From: Pseudomonas bijieensis
GTDB lineage: Bacteria > Pseudomonadota > Gammaproteobacteria > Pseudomonadales > Pseudomonadaceae
DNA length: 64,000 bases
Direction: 5' to 3'
Assembly: GCF_013347965.1 (NCBI RefSeq)
Contig: NZ_CP048810.1
Location: forward strand, 1,054,001-1,118,000
Shown here: in pieces, positions 52,203 to 60,663 of the stretch
Numbering within the stretch: the stretch's first letter is position 1
Layout: each line of letters opens with the position of its first letter
Translations under genes and position numbers: made by a program
Notes under the pieces: model-generated
What the model was told of the DNA's origin: nothing
Database searches by the model: none
The model's input: only the letters and a program-made list of their open reading frames with translations

Positions 52203-52969
52203 AACACGCGCGCATTCGTTTTGACGGCCAGATCCACGCCGTTACCGTTGAAGCCGACAACGCCGTGCGCCTGGCCGACGGTCGCCTGTTGGCCGAGGAT
52301 CAGGTCCAGTGGCTGCCACCGGCGGAAGGCAGCATGTTCGCCCTGGGCCTGAACTACGCCGATCACGCCGCCGAACTGGCGTTCAAAGCGCCGACCGAAC
52401 CCCTGGCGTTCATCAAGTCACCCGGCACCTACACCGGCCACAACCAGGTGACCTGGCGCCCCGACAACGTCGCCTACATGCATTACGAGTGCGAACTGGT
52501 GGCGGTCATCGGCAAGGAGGCACGCAACGTCAAGCGCGAGGATGCATTGGACTACCTGGCCGGCTACACCGTGTGCAACGACTACGCGATTCGCGACTAC
52601 CTGGAAAACTACTACCGCCCCAACCTGCCGGTGAAGAACCGCGACGCCACCACGCCTGTCGGCCCATGGATCGTCGATGTGGCCGATGTGCCGGACCCGA
52701 GCAACCTGACGCTGCGCACCTGGATCAACGGTGAACTGCGCCAGGAAGGCAGCACGAAGGACATGATTTTCGACATCCCCTACCTGATCGAATACCTGTC
52801 CGGCTTCATGACCTTGCAACCCGGCGACATGATCGCCACCGGCACGCCGGAAGGCCTGGCGGACGTGGTGCCCGGCGATGAAGTGATCGTGGAAGTGCAA
52901 GGCGTCGGTCGCCTGGTCAACCACATTGTCAGCGAAGCCGAGTTCTTCGCATCCCGTAAAGAGGCTTGA
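52199..52969 (+). CDS. hpaG2: HpaG2, OPET decarboxylase/HHDD isomerase subunit
   Basis: A 256-residue FAH-fold protein, the second half of HpaG. It has ALGLNYADHAAELAFKAP, YECELVAVIGKEARNV with the metal-binding acidic residues, CNDYAIRDYLENYYRPNLP, and FMTLQPGDMIATGTPEGLAD. It should form the active decarboxylase/isomerase with HpaG1. Its ATG overlaps the hpaG1 stop by 4 bp, so the subunits are made together. Confidence 0.94.
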   Translation: MKHARIRFDGQIHAVTVEADNAVRLADGRLLAEDQVQWLPPAEGSMFALGLNYADHAAELAFKAPTEPLAFIKSPGTYTGHNQVTWRPDNVAYMHYECELVAVIGKEARNVKREDALDYLAGYTVCNDYAIRDYLENYYRPNLPVKNRDATTPVGPWIVDVADVPDPSNLTLRTWINGELRQEGSTKDMIFDIPYLIEYLSGFMTLQPGDMIATGTPEGLADVVPGDEVIVEVQGVGRLVNHIVSEAEFFASRKEA

Positions 52970-52974
52970 GCAGC

Positions 52975-54435
52975 ATGATCAAACACTGGATCAACGGCCG
53001 TGAGGTCGAAAGCAAAGACGTCTTCGTCAACTACAACCCGGCCACTGGCGAAGCCATCGGCGAAGTTGCCAGCGGCGGTGCCGAGGAAGTGGCCCAAGCA
53101 GTCGCAGCAGCCAAGGAAGCGTTTCCGAAATGGGCCAACACCCCGGCCAAGGAACGCGCCCGACTGATGCGCAAACTCGGTGAGCTGATCGAGCAAAACG
53201 TGCCTAAGCTGGCCGAACTGGAAACCCTCGACACCGGTTTGCCGATCCACCAGACCAAGAACGTGCTGATCCCTCGGGCCTCCCACAACTTCGACTTCTT
53301 TGCCGAAGTCTGCACGCGGATGGACGGTCATACCTATCCGGTCGACGACCAGATGCTCAACTACACCCTGTACCAGCCGGTGGGGGTCTGTGGACTGGTA
53401 TCGCCGTGGAACGTGCCGTTCATGACCGCGACCTGGAAGACCGCGCCATGCCTGGCATTGGGCAATACTGCCGTGCTGAAAATGTCCGAGCTGTCGCCGC
53501 TGACCGCCAACGAGCTGGGTCGCCTGGCGGTCGAGGCTGGCCTGCCCAATGGCGTGCTGAACGTGATCCAGGGCTATGGCGCAACCGCTGGCGATGCGTT
53601 GGTGCGCCACCCGGATGTGCGAGCGATTTCCTTCACCGGCGGCACTGCCACCGGCAAGAAAATCATGCAGACAGCCGGTTTGAAAAAGTATTCGATGGAA
53701 CTGGGCGGCAAGTCGCCGGTACTGATTTTCGAAGACGCCGACCTTGAGCGGGCCCTTGATGCGGCGCTGTTCACCATTTTTTCCCTCAATGGCGAACGCT
53801 GCACCGCCGGCAGCCGGATCTTCATCCAGGAAAGCGTCTACCCGCAGTTCGTGGCCGAGTTCGCCGCCCGGGCCAAGCGCCTGATCGTCGGCGATCCGCA
53901 GGATCCGAAAACCCAGGTCGGCTCGATGATCACCCAGGCCCACTACGACAAGGTCACCGGCTACATCAAGATCGGTCTCGAAGAAGGTGCCACCCTCCTG
54001 GCCGGTGGCCTGGAACGTCCGGCCAATTTGCCGGCCCACTTGAGCCGCGGCCAGTTCATCCAGCCGACAGTGTTCGCCGACGTGAACAACAACATGCGTA
54101 TCGCCCAGGAAGAAATCTTCGGGCCGGTGGTGTGCCTGATCCCGTTCAAGGACGAGGCCCAAGCCCTGCAATTGGCCAACGACACCGAATACGGCCTGGC
54201 CTCGTATATCTGGACCCAGGACATCGGCAAGGCCCATCGCCTGGCCCATGGCATCGAGGCCGGCATGGTGTTCATCAACAGCCAGAACGTGCGCGACCTG
54301 CGCCAGCCTTTCGGCGGCGTGAAGGGTTCCGGAACCGGCCGCGAAGGCGGACAGTACAGCTTTGAAGTGTTTGCCGAGATCAAGAACGTTTGCATCTCCA
54401 TGGGCAGTCATCACATACCGCGCTGGGGTGTATGA
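52975..54435 (+). CDS. hpaE: HpaE, 5-carboxymethyl-2-hydroxymuconate semialdehyde dehydrogenase
   Basis: A 486-residue aldehyde dehydrogenase. [17 protein letters not shown] at the start is HpaE-typical; catalytic Cys276 is in [10 protein letters not shown] and Glu242 in MELGGKSP. It oxidises the semialdehyde from ring cleavage to the dicarboxylate with NAD+. I use the ATG at 52975; a TTG at 52966 would overlap hpaG2. A nested REP array separates it from hpaD. Confidence 0.94.
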   Translation: MIKHWINGREVESKDVFVNYNPATGEAIGEVASGGAEEVAQAVAAAKEAFPKWANTPAKERARLMRKLGELIEQNVPKLAELETLDTGLPIHQTKNVLIPRASHNFDFFAEVCTRMDGHTYPVDDQMLNYTLYQPVGVCGLVSPWNVPFMTATWKTAPCLALGNTAVLKMSELSPLTANELGRLAVEAGLPNGVLNVIQGYGATAGDALVRHPDVRAISFTGGTATGKKIMQTAGLKKYSMELGGKSPVLIFEDADLERALDAALFTIFSLNGERCTAGSRIFIQESVYPQFVAEFAARAKRLIVGDPQDPKTQVGSMITQAHYDKVTGYIKIGLEEGATLLAGGLERPANLPAHLSRGQFIQPTVFADVNNNMRIAQEEIFGPVVCLIPFKDEAQALQLANDTEYGLASYIWTQDIGKAHRLAHGIEAGMVFINSQNVRDLRQPFGGVKGSGTGREGGQYSFEVFAEIKNVCISMGSHHIPRWGV

Positions 54436-54455
54436 CCCAAGGTAAGTGATGAACC

Positions 54456-54594
54456 CTGTGGCGAGGGGATTTATCCCTGTTCCTGTGGGAGCAAGGCTTG
54501 CCCGCGATGAAGGCGATGCGGTTTTTCAGAAATCGGGGCGCCTGTTTCGCGAGCAAGCTTTGCTCCCACATAGAGGGGATATCCCTCACCACAG
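54456..54594. repeat. Nested double REPIN inside the hpa operon
   Basis: An outer GTGGCGAGGGG-type pair (CTGTGGCGAGGGGATTTATC near 54456; GGGGATATCCCTCACCACAG ending at 54594) encloses an inner GTGGGAGC-type REPIN (54484-54570, TGTGGGAGCAAGGCTTGC ... GCAAGCTTTGCTCCCACA). It separates hpaE from hpaD, and may stabilise or partly attenuate the operon transcript. Confidence 0.9.
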
Positions 54595-54653
54595 GCGCTG
54601 TGACTCACCGATTACTCGAAGCTCAACAAGAACAATTTTTCAGGAGAATCATC

Positions 54654-55511
54654 ATGGGCGAAGTCGTCCTGGCTGCGAAAATCTGCCACGTTCCCTCGAT
54701 GTACCTGTCGGAGCTGCCCGGCAAGCACCACGGTTGCCGCGCCGCCGCGATTGCCGGCCACAAGGAAATCGGTCGCCGCGCCCGGGAACTGGGGGCCGAT
54801 ACCGCCGTGGTGTTCGACGTGCACTGGCTGGTCAACAGTGCCTATCACGTCAACAGCGGCGCGCACTTCAAGGGCATCTATACCAGCAACGAGCTGCCGC
54901 ACTTCATCAAGAACATGGAGTACGAATACTCAGGCGCCCCGGAACTGGGCGAGCTGATCGCCGCCGAGGCCAATGCCGCCGACGTGCGCACCCTGGCCCA
55001 CAACATCCCAAGTCTTGAGCTGGAATACGGCACGCTGGTGCCCATGCGCTACATGCACATGGACGTTCCTCAGGAACAGAAATTCAACGTCGTGTCGATT
55101 GCCGCCTGGTGCGCCTGGCACCGCCTGCAAGACAGCTTCACCTTCGGCGCCGCCGTGCGCCGAGCCATCGAGAAAAGCGATCGCAAGGTGCTGGTGCTCG
55201 CCTCCGGCTCGCTGTCGCACCGTTTCTCCGATGATCGCAACGCTGAAGCCAACATCCACAACTGGACGCGGGAATTCGACAAGCAGGTCGACCTGCACGT
55301 CGTCGAGATGTGGCGCCAAGGCCGCTGGAAAGAGTTCTGCGCCATGCTCCCGGACTACGCCGAACACTGCTTCGGCGAAGGCAAGATGCATGACACGGCG
55401 ATGCTGCTGGGGTTGCTCGGCGGGCCGGACTACGACAAGCCTGCCGAAATCATCACCGAGCCTTTCGGCAGCTCCGGCACTGGACAGATCAACGCTGTCT
55501 TCCCTGTTTGA
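54654..55511 (+). CDS. hpaD: HpaD, homoprotocatechuate 2,3-dioxygenase (LigB type)
   Basis: A 285-residue extradiol dioxygenase of the class III LigB fold. It begins MGEVVLAAKICHVPSMYLSE, with Fe-ligand His residues in KICHVPS and DVHWLVNSAYHVN, and a Glu later; GKHHGCR follows early. It cleaves the ring of homoprotocatechuate next to a hydroxyl group. The ATG at 54654 has AGGAGAA upstream; the AACAAGAACAA stretch before it resembles a Crc CA motif. It is after the nested REP and before hpaF. Confidence 0.93.
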   Translation: MGEVVLAAKICHVPSMYLSELPGKHHGCRAAAIAGHKEIGRRARELGADTAVVFDVHWLVNSAYHVNSGAHFKGIYTSNELPHFIKNMEYEYSGAPELGELIAAEANAADVRTLAHNIPSLELEYGTLVPMRYMHMDVPQEQKFNVVSIAAWCAWHRLQDSFTFGAAVRRAIEKSDRKVLVLASGSLSHRFSDDRNAEANIHNWTREFDKQVDLHVVEMWRQGRWKEFCAMLPDYAEHCFGEGKMHDTAMLLGLLGGPDYDKPAEIITEPFGSSGTGQINAVFPV

Positions 55512-55555
55512 CACTGCGGCCGTACGGCATCCCCGTGCGGCCTGAAGGAGCCGTC

Positions 55556-55948
55556 ATGCCTCATTTCATCGCTGAATACACCGACAACATCGAACAACAA
55601 GCCGACCTGCCCGGCCTGTTTGAAAAGGTCCACGCCTTGCTGGGCGACAGCGGCGTGTTCCCCCTGGGCGGCATCCGCAGCCGCGGCGTGCGCCTGGACA
55701 CCTGGCGCATGGCCGACGGCAAGCACGACTACGCCTTCGTACACATGACCTTGAAAGTCGGCCATGGTCGCGACCTGGCCACCCGCCAGAAAGTCGCGGA
55801 AAAACTCTTCGAGATGATCACCGCTCACTTCGCCGAGCTCCAGGCCCAACGCCTGCTGGCCCTGTCATTCGAGATGATCGAGCTGCACGAACAGCTCAAT
55901 TTCAAGGCCAACAACGTCCACGCCTTCCTCAAGGGCCAGGCCATCTGA
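55556..55948 (+). CDS. hpaF: HpaF, 5-carboxymethyl-2-hydroxymuconate delta-isomerase
   Basis: A 130-residue tautomerase-like protein. It begins MPHFIAEYTDNI, giving the N-terminal Pro that is the catalytic base in the 4-OT superfamily. RGVRLDTWRMADGKHDYAFV and a C-terminal NFKANNVHAF match the CHM isomerase. It isomerises the hydroxymuconate between HpaE and HpaG. GAAGGAG precedes the ATG at 55556. Confidence 0.92.
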   Translation: MPHFIAEYTDNIEQQADLPGLFEKVHALLGDSGVFPLGGIRSRGVRLDTWRMADGKHDYAFVHMTLKVGHGRDLATRQKVAEKLFEMITAHFAELQAQRLLALSFEMIELHEQLNFKANNVHAFLKGQAI

Positions 55949-56001
55949 ATCCGTCTGCCTCGTGTTCCCCCATCGGCCTCTCTGACAAAAAGTACAAGAT
56001 C

Positions 56002-57306
56002 ATGAGCACAGCCAATACCGCCGACACTGCCGGCACCGTCGCGCACGACCGCACCCATGCCACCATCACCTGGCGGCTGATGCCGCTGCTGCTGGTCTGT
56101 TACCTCTTTGCCCACCTGGATCGCATCAACATCGGCTTCGCCAAGATGCAGATGAGCGCCGACCTGCAGTTCAGCGATACAGTCTACGGCTTCGGCGCAG
56201 GGCTGTTCTTCATCGCCTATGCGCTGTTTGGGGTACCCAGCAACATGGCCCTGGACCGGGTCGGTCCGCGGCGCTGGATCGCCACGCTGATGGTGGTCTG
56301 GGGCACCTTGTCCACCGGTATGTTCCTTATCGACAGCGCCGCCGGTTTCTATGTGTTGCGCTTTCTGCTGGGCGTGGCCGAGGCCGGTTTCTTTCCTGGC
56401 ATCCTGGTTTTCCTCAACCGTTGGTATCCGGCCCGGCGCCGGGCCCAGGTGACCGCGTTGTTCGCCATCGCCGTGCCGATGGCCGGGGTGATTGGCGGGC
56501 CATTGTCCGGCGGCATTCTCGAGCATTTCCATGACCTTGGCGGCCTGCGCGGCTGGCAATGGATGTTTGTCATTGAAGGGCTGCCGGTGATCCTCCTGGG
56601 CCTCGTCGTGCTCAAGTGCCTGCCGGACAGTTTCGAGGCGGTCAAGTGGCTCACACCACAAGCCAAGCAGCAACTGCGCGAACAACTGAGTCTTGAAGAA
56701 CAGCGCAAATCCATCACCTCGTTCTCGGCGATCCTCAACAACCCGCAGGTCTGGTTGCTGGTAGCGGTGTACTTCGCCGTGATGCTGGCGGTGAACACCC
56801 TGGCCTTCTGGATGCCCACCCTGATCCACGGCGCCGGCATCGGCAGCGACGGCAAGGTCGGGCTACTCAGCGCCGTGCCCTATCTGGCCGGCTGCTTCTT
56901 CATGATCGGTTGCGGGCGTTCCTCTGACCGCAATCGCGAACGCCGCTGGCACCTGTGTGTGCCGCTGTTGATGGCAGCGCTGGGCATTGCGCTCGCCGGG
57001 CTTTCACCCGGCAACCCGACCCTGGTGCTGGCTGGCCTGATCGTCGCCGGCATGGGCGCCAGCGCGGCGTTGCCGATGTTCTGGCAATTGCCGCCGGCGT
57101 TCCTGTCCAACGGTACCCAAGCCGCCGGGATCGCGCTGATCAGCTCCTTCGGCAGCATCGCCTCATTCTTCGCGCCCTACCTGATCGGCTGGATGCGCGA
57201 CACCACCCAGAGCGCCAGCCTCGCCCTGTATGTGCTGGCCCTGCTCATCGCCCTTGGCGGCTTGCTGGTGCTGCGCACCCGGGCCGCCATCGTCAATCCT
57301 CACTAA
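56002..57306 (+). CDS. hpaX: HpaX-like MFS permease (ACS family)
   Basis: A 434-residue 12-helix transporter of the anion:cation symporter family. It has LDRINIGFAKMQMSADLQFS and YGFGAGLFFIAYALFGVPSN near the start, and FLLGVAEAGFFPGILVFLNRW in helix 4, all close to HpaX, the HPA permease. Its place between hpaF and hpaH supports uptake of 4-hydroxyphenylacetate or a close relative. Confidence 0.9.
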   Translation: MSTANTADTAGTVAHDRTHATITWRLMPLLLVCYLFAHLDRINIGFAKMQMSADLQFSDTVYGFGAGLFFIAYALFGVPSNMALDRVGPRRWIATLMVVWGTLSTGMFLIDSAAGFYVLRFLLGVAEAGFFPGILVFLNRWYPARRRAQVTALFAIAVPMAGVIGGPLSGGILEHFHDLGGLRGWQWMFVIEGLPVILLGLVVLKCLPDSFEAVKWLTPQAKQQLREQLSLEEQRKSITSFSAILNNPQVWLLVAVYFAVMLAVNTLAFWMPTLIHGAGIGSDGKVGLLSAVPYLAGCFFMIGCGRSSDRNRERRWHLCVPLLMAALGIALAGLSPGNPTLVLAGLIVAGMGASAALPMFWQLPPAFLSNGTQAAGIALISSFGSIASFFAPYLIGWMRDTTQSASLALYVLALLIALGGLLVLRTRAAIVNPH

Positions 57307-57318
57307 GAGACCCTTGCC

Positions 57319-58122
57319 ATGCTCGACCAGAACTTCATCCAGCAAGCCGCCGCCCGCCTCGACCAAGCCGAGCGCTGCCGCGAGCAGGTGCGGCAGTTTT
57401 CCCTCGACCACCCGGACATCACCATCGAGGATGCCTACGCCATCCAGCGTGCGTGGGTGGCACAAAAGATCAAGGACGGGCGCAAGCTGGTCGGCCACAA
57501 GATCGGCCTGACCTCCCGGGCCATGCAGGTATCGTCGAACATCACCGAGCCGGACTACGGCGCGCTGCTCGACGACATGTTTTTCGACGAAGGCACCGAC
57601 ATCCCGTTCGAGCGCTTCATCGTGCCACGGGTGGAAGTGGAGCTGGCGTTCATTCTCGGCAAGCCGTTGAAAGGCCCGAACGTGACGGTGTTCGACGTGC
57701 TCGACGCCACCGAATGGGTGATCCCGGCGCTGGAAATCATCGATGCGCGTATCCAGCAGATCGATCCGCAGACCAAGGCAACCCGCAAGGTCTTCGACAC
57801 CATCTCCGACAACGCCGCCAATGCCGGCGTGGTCATGGGCGGTCGCGCCGTACGCCCGACCGAGATTGACCTGCGCAAAGTGCCGGCGGTGCTCTACCGC
57901 AACGGCGTGATCGAAGAATCCGGCGTCTCGGCGGCGGTGCTCAATCACCCGGCCAAAGGCGTGGCCTGGCTGGCGAACAAGCTGGCGGCTTATGACGTTA
58001 CGCTGCAACCAGGACAGATCATCCTCGGTGGTTCCTTCACCCGCCCCGTGGCCGCCAACCCCGGCGATACCTTCCATGTCGACTACGACATGCTCGGTTC
58101 CATCGCCTGCCGTTTCGTCTGA
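57319..58122 (+). CDS. hpaH: HpaH, 2-oxo-hept-4-ene-1,7-dioate hydratase
   Basis: A 267-residue hydratase of the 2-keto-4-pentenoate hydratase family. It has [32 protein letters not shown] with the conserved Lys, [15 protein letters not shown] with the metal-binding Glu, and a terminal [20 protein letters not shown]. It adds water to OHED ahead of the aldolase. It lies 12 bp after the permease gene. Confidence 0.94.
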   Translation: MLDQNFIQQAAARLDQAERCREQVRQFSLDHPDITIEDAYAIQRAWVAQKIKDGRKLVGHKIGLTSRAMQVSSNITEPDYGALLDDMFFDEGTDIPFERFIVPRVEVELAFILGKPLKGPNVTVFDVLDATEWVIPALEIIDARIQQIDPQTKATRKVFDTISDNAANAGVVMGGRAVRPTEIDLRKVPAVLYRNGVIEESGVSAAVLNHPAKGVAWLANKLAAYDVTLQPGQIILGGSFTRPVAANPGDTFHVDYDMLGSIACRFV

Positions 58123-58136
58123 TCGGAGACCGCCTC

Positions 58137-58934
58137 ATGGACATGCCCGTCAATACCTTCAAGCAACGCCTGCGCAGCGGCGAGGCGCAGATCGGTCTGT
58201 GGCTGGGGTTGGCCGATACCTACTGTGCGGAACTGGCGGCCAATGCCGGCTTCGACTGGCTGCTGATCGACGGTGAACACGCGCCCAACGACTTGCGCAC
58301 CCTGCTCGGCCAACTCCAGGCCGTGGCCCCCTACCCCAGCCAGCCGGTGATACGTCCAGTGATCGGTGACACGGCACTGATCAAGCAAGTGCTCGACATC
58401 GGCGTGCAGACCTTGCTGGTGCCGATGGTGGAAAGTGCCGGGCAGGCGCGCGAACTGGTGCGCGCCATCCACTACCCGCCCCACGGTGTACGTGGTGTAG
58501 GCAGCGCACTGGCCCGGGCGTCACGCTGGAACAGCATCCCCGGCTATCTCGATAAAGCCGATGAACAGATGTGCCTGCTGGTGCAGATCGAAAGCCGCGA
58601 AGGCCTGGCCAACCTGGATGCCATTGCGGCGGTGGAAGGCGTGGATGGGGTCTTTATCGGCCCGGCGGACTTGAGCGCGTCCATGGGCTTTCGTGGCAAT
58701 CCAGGGCACCCGGATGTGCAAGCGGCCATCGAAGACGCCATCGCCCGCATCCGCAAGGCTGGTAAAGCGGCCGGGATTCTCAGCGCCGATGAGAAACTGG
58801 CCCGCCGCTACATCGAACTCGGCGCGGCATTTGTCGCGGTGGGCGTGGATACGACGGTGTTGATGCGGGGTTTGCAGACGCTGGCCGCGATGTTCAAAGA
58901 CACACCAAAACCTGCGGCCGGCGGCGTGTACTGA
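58137..58934 (+). CDS. hpaI: HpaI, 4-hydroxy-2-oxoheptanedioate aldolase
   Basis: A 265-residue class II aldolase of the HpcH/HpaI family. It has [35 protein letters not shown] with the catalytic His, [25 protein letters not shown] with a metal-binding Glu and [14 protein letters not shown] with the Asp. It splits the final seven-carbon acid to pyruvate and succinate semialdehyde. It ends the operon; a REPIN follows. Confidence 0.95.
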   Translation: MDMPVNTFKQRLRSGEAQIGLWLGLADTYCAELAANAGFDWLLIDGEHAPNDLRTLLGQLQAVAPYPSQPVIRPVIGDTALIKQVLDIGVQTLLVPMVESAGQARELVRAIHYPPHGVRGVGSALARASRWNSIPGYLDKADEQMCLLVQIESREGLANLDAIAAVEGVDGVFIGPADLSASMGFRGNPGHPDVQAAIEDAIARIRKAGKAAGILSADEKLARRYIELGAAFVAVGVDTTVLMRGLQTLAAMFKDTPKPAAGGVY

Positions 58935-58949
58935 GTTTGCCGCATCCCA

Positions 58950-59084
58950 TGTGGCGAGGGGGGATTTATCCCCGCTGGACTGCGCAGCAGGCCCTATATC
59001 TGCCGACTCGGTGTTTCGGGTCCATCAAGGTGGCTTTTCCAGGGGCTGCTGCGCAGCCCAACGGGGATAAATCCCCTCGCCACA
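58950..59084. repeat. REPIN (GTGGCGAGGGG family)
   Basis: TGTGGCGAGGGG at the left and GGGATAAATCCCCTCGCCACA at the right pair across the whole element, with GCGCAGCA / TGCTGCGC pairing inside. It lies between hpaI and the convergent second hpaR gene and may terminate both. Confidence 0.92.
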
Positions 59085-59129
59085 AAAGCTGACCTCTCTT
59101 GGCGATCTCAACGCCTGATCGTCTTCAGG

Positions 59130-59531
59130 TCATTGAGCAACCCCAGCAACGTCTGCAATTTTTCCTCCCCCTAACTTGTCCTGCAGACGCTGGTAATTCT
59201 CTTCCATGCTCTGGCTCATCGAATCGAAGCTCGCTTGCCCTTGCGGCGCCAGGCGCACCAGCACCCGGCGCTGATCCTGTTCGGCCTTGCGCCGCTCCAC
59301 CATGCCCGCCGCTTCCATGCGCACCAGCACACCGGTCATGCTGGGCTTGAGGATGCAGGCCAGCTCGGCCAGGCGATTGATCTCCAGCTCGTCGTGCTGG
59401 CTGAGAATACGGATGACCCGCCATTGCTGCTCGGTCAAGCCATGTTGATTGAGGGAAGGTCGGAAAAACCCCATGGCCGCTTCACGGGCCTGTAGCAGGG
59501 TGAGGGTCAAGGATTGGCGCGGTTTGGGCAT
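59130..59531 (-). CDS. hpaR: HpaR MarR regulator, copy 2, C-terminally frameshifted
   Basis: A MarR repressor of the hpa operon. It begins MPKPRQSLTLTLLQAREAAM, and the winged helix has NRLAELACILKPSMTGVLVR and RKAEQDQRRVLVRL. After LQDKLG one extra G in a G5 tract (CCCCC at 59167-59171) changes the last residues to GGKIADVAGVAQ and stops early at 59130. With that G removed the frame gives LGEEKLQTLLGLLNDLKTIRR and ends at 59108, 140 residues in 424-1 bp, exactly like copy 1. The altered part is the terminal dimerisation helix. A GTTAAC palindrome just upstream suggests autorepression. A sequencing error is possible. Confidence 0.87.
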   Translation of the reverse strand: MPKPRQSLTLTLLQAREAAMGFFRPSLNQHGLTEQQWRVIRILSQHDELEINRLAELACILKPSMTGVLVRMEAAGMVERRKAEQDQRRVLVRLAPQGQASFDSMSQSMEENYQRLQDKLGGGKIADVAGVAQ

Positions 59532-59552
59532 GGAGAGTAGTCGCGAGGAGGA

Positions 59553-59572
59553 TTAGTTAACGAGTTAACTAA
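59553..59572. promoter_or_regulatory. HpaR operator (GTTAAC palindrome)
   Basis: TTAGTTAAC at 59553-59561 and GTTAACTAA at 59564-59572 are exact complements around a 2-bp centre. It lies about 21 bp before the hpaR copy 2 start and shares GTTAAC with the hpaG1 promoter, so it is the likely autoregulatory site. Confidence 0.8.
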
Positions 59573-59600
59573 ATCCTAACAGCTTCGGCGCCGAGTTACC

Positions 59601-59629
59601 TGTGGCAAGAGGATTATTCCCCTGCCACA
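59601..59629. repeat. REP-like hairpin
   Basis: TGTGGCA at 59601-59607 pairs with TGCCACA at 59623-59629 with a GGATTATTCC-type centre. It is a single degenerate REP unit between the hpaR copy 2 promoter and the end of the HPA hydroxylase reductase gene, and could act as that operon's terminator. Confidence 0.55.
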
Positions 59630-59663
59630 AGGATTGGACTCGCGCCTGAACGCCTGTAACAGC

Positions 59664-60605
59664 TCAAGCGCCCTTGATCACGCCCTTGAGCACCTCTTTG
59701 AAATGCTCGACCTGTTCCTCGCTGAACTGGCCGAACACCTTGTCCTGCTGCTCCTTGGCGATGGCCCAGAGCCCTTCGGTCTCATCGATGCCTTTGACAG
59801 TCAGGCGTACCCGCTCGCCCTCATCGCTCACCAGCCCCTTGCGCTTGAGGTTGGCCACGGCTTCTTCGATCTCGCGCACCGGCATCGCCACTTCCCGCTG
59901 CAGGTCGCACAGGTTCAGCCCGGCGTCGTTCTCCAGCACCATCATCATCCGCGCTTCGCTGGTGCGTAACCCCGTGGACAACTGACGTGGCTGGTAGCTG
60001 GCCTGGTAGGCCCGCAGTGCCTGGGTCATCAGGTAATACAGGTTGTGGCTCAAGCGCCCCTGGAAGTGGCTGCTGGGGGACTGGCCCTCTTCCCGCCTGG
60101 TCATGCGAGTGTGGGGCAAGACCATCGAGTAAGCGCCCTGGTGGTAGAGCAGCGGTGAGCGGCCGAAGTCATCAAAAGCCACGACCTTGCCGATCATGAT
60201 CCAATGATCGCCGCCATCGACCTGCTGGAATTTTTCACAGTGAAAACGCGCCGAGCAGTCCACAAATACCGGAGCACCGCCTTCGCCGATGTCGAATTGG
60301 ATTTCAGCGAAACGGTCCTCCTTGGGCCGGGCGAAGTTGTTCGACAGGTCTATCTGGTCGGCGGCCAGCACGTTCACCGCAAAATGGCTGGCGGCTTCGA
60401 ACACCTCGTGACTGCTGGAGCGCTTGTCGATGCTCCACAGGATCAGTGGCGGGTCCAGGGACACCGAGTTGAAACTGTTGGCCGTCACACCGACCTTGCG
60501 GCCATCTTCAGTGGCAGCCGTGACCACGGTCACGCCGGTGGCAAAGTTACCCAGGGCCCGGCGGAACGCACGGGTGTCGAAAGCGGTATTACAAAGACTG
60601 GACAT
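59664..60605 (-). CDS. HPA 3-hydroxylase reductase component (C1-type, with MarR-like tail)
   Basis: A 313-residue protein joining a flavin reductase (about 15-175; FATGVTVVTAATEDGRKVG, SVSLDPPLILWSID, DGGDHWIMIGKV) to a MarR-like winged helix (about 195-310; LRTSEARMMMVLENDAGLNL, VREIEEAVANLKRKGLV). This is the architecture of the Acinetobacter baumannii C1 reductase, in which HPA bound to the tail speeds flavin reduction. It supplies FMNH2 to the oxygenase encoded upstream (60664). This differs from the short HpaC of E. coli. It is on the strand opposite to the ring-cleavage operon. Confidence 0.9.
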   Translation of the reverse strand: MSSLCNTAFDTRAFRRALGNFATGVTVVTAATEDGRKVGVTANSFNSVSLDPPLILWSIDKRSSSHEVFEAASHFAVNVLAADQIDLSNNFARPKEDRFAEIQFDIGEGGAPVFVDCSARFHCEKFQQVDGGDHWIMIGKVVAFDDFGRSPLLYHQGAYSMVLPHTRMTRREEGQSPSSHFQGRLSHNLYYLMTQALRAYQASYQPRQLSTGLRTSEARMMMVLENDAGLNLCDLQREVAMPVREIEEAVANLKRKGLVSDEGERVRLTVKGIDETEGLWAIAKEQQDKVFGQFSEEQVEHFKEVLKGVIKGA

Positions 60606-60663
60606 GCAAGACTCCCGGCCGCCTCAAGCGACGGCCTCGATTATTGTTCTGGAGGACAGGCGG

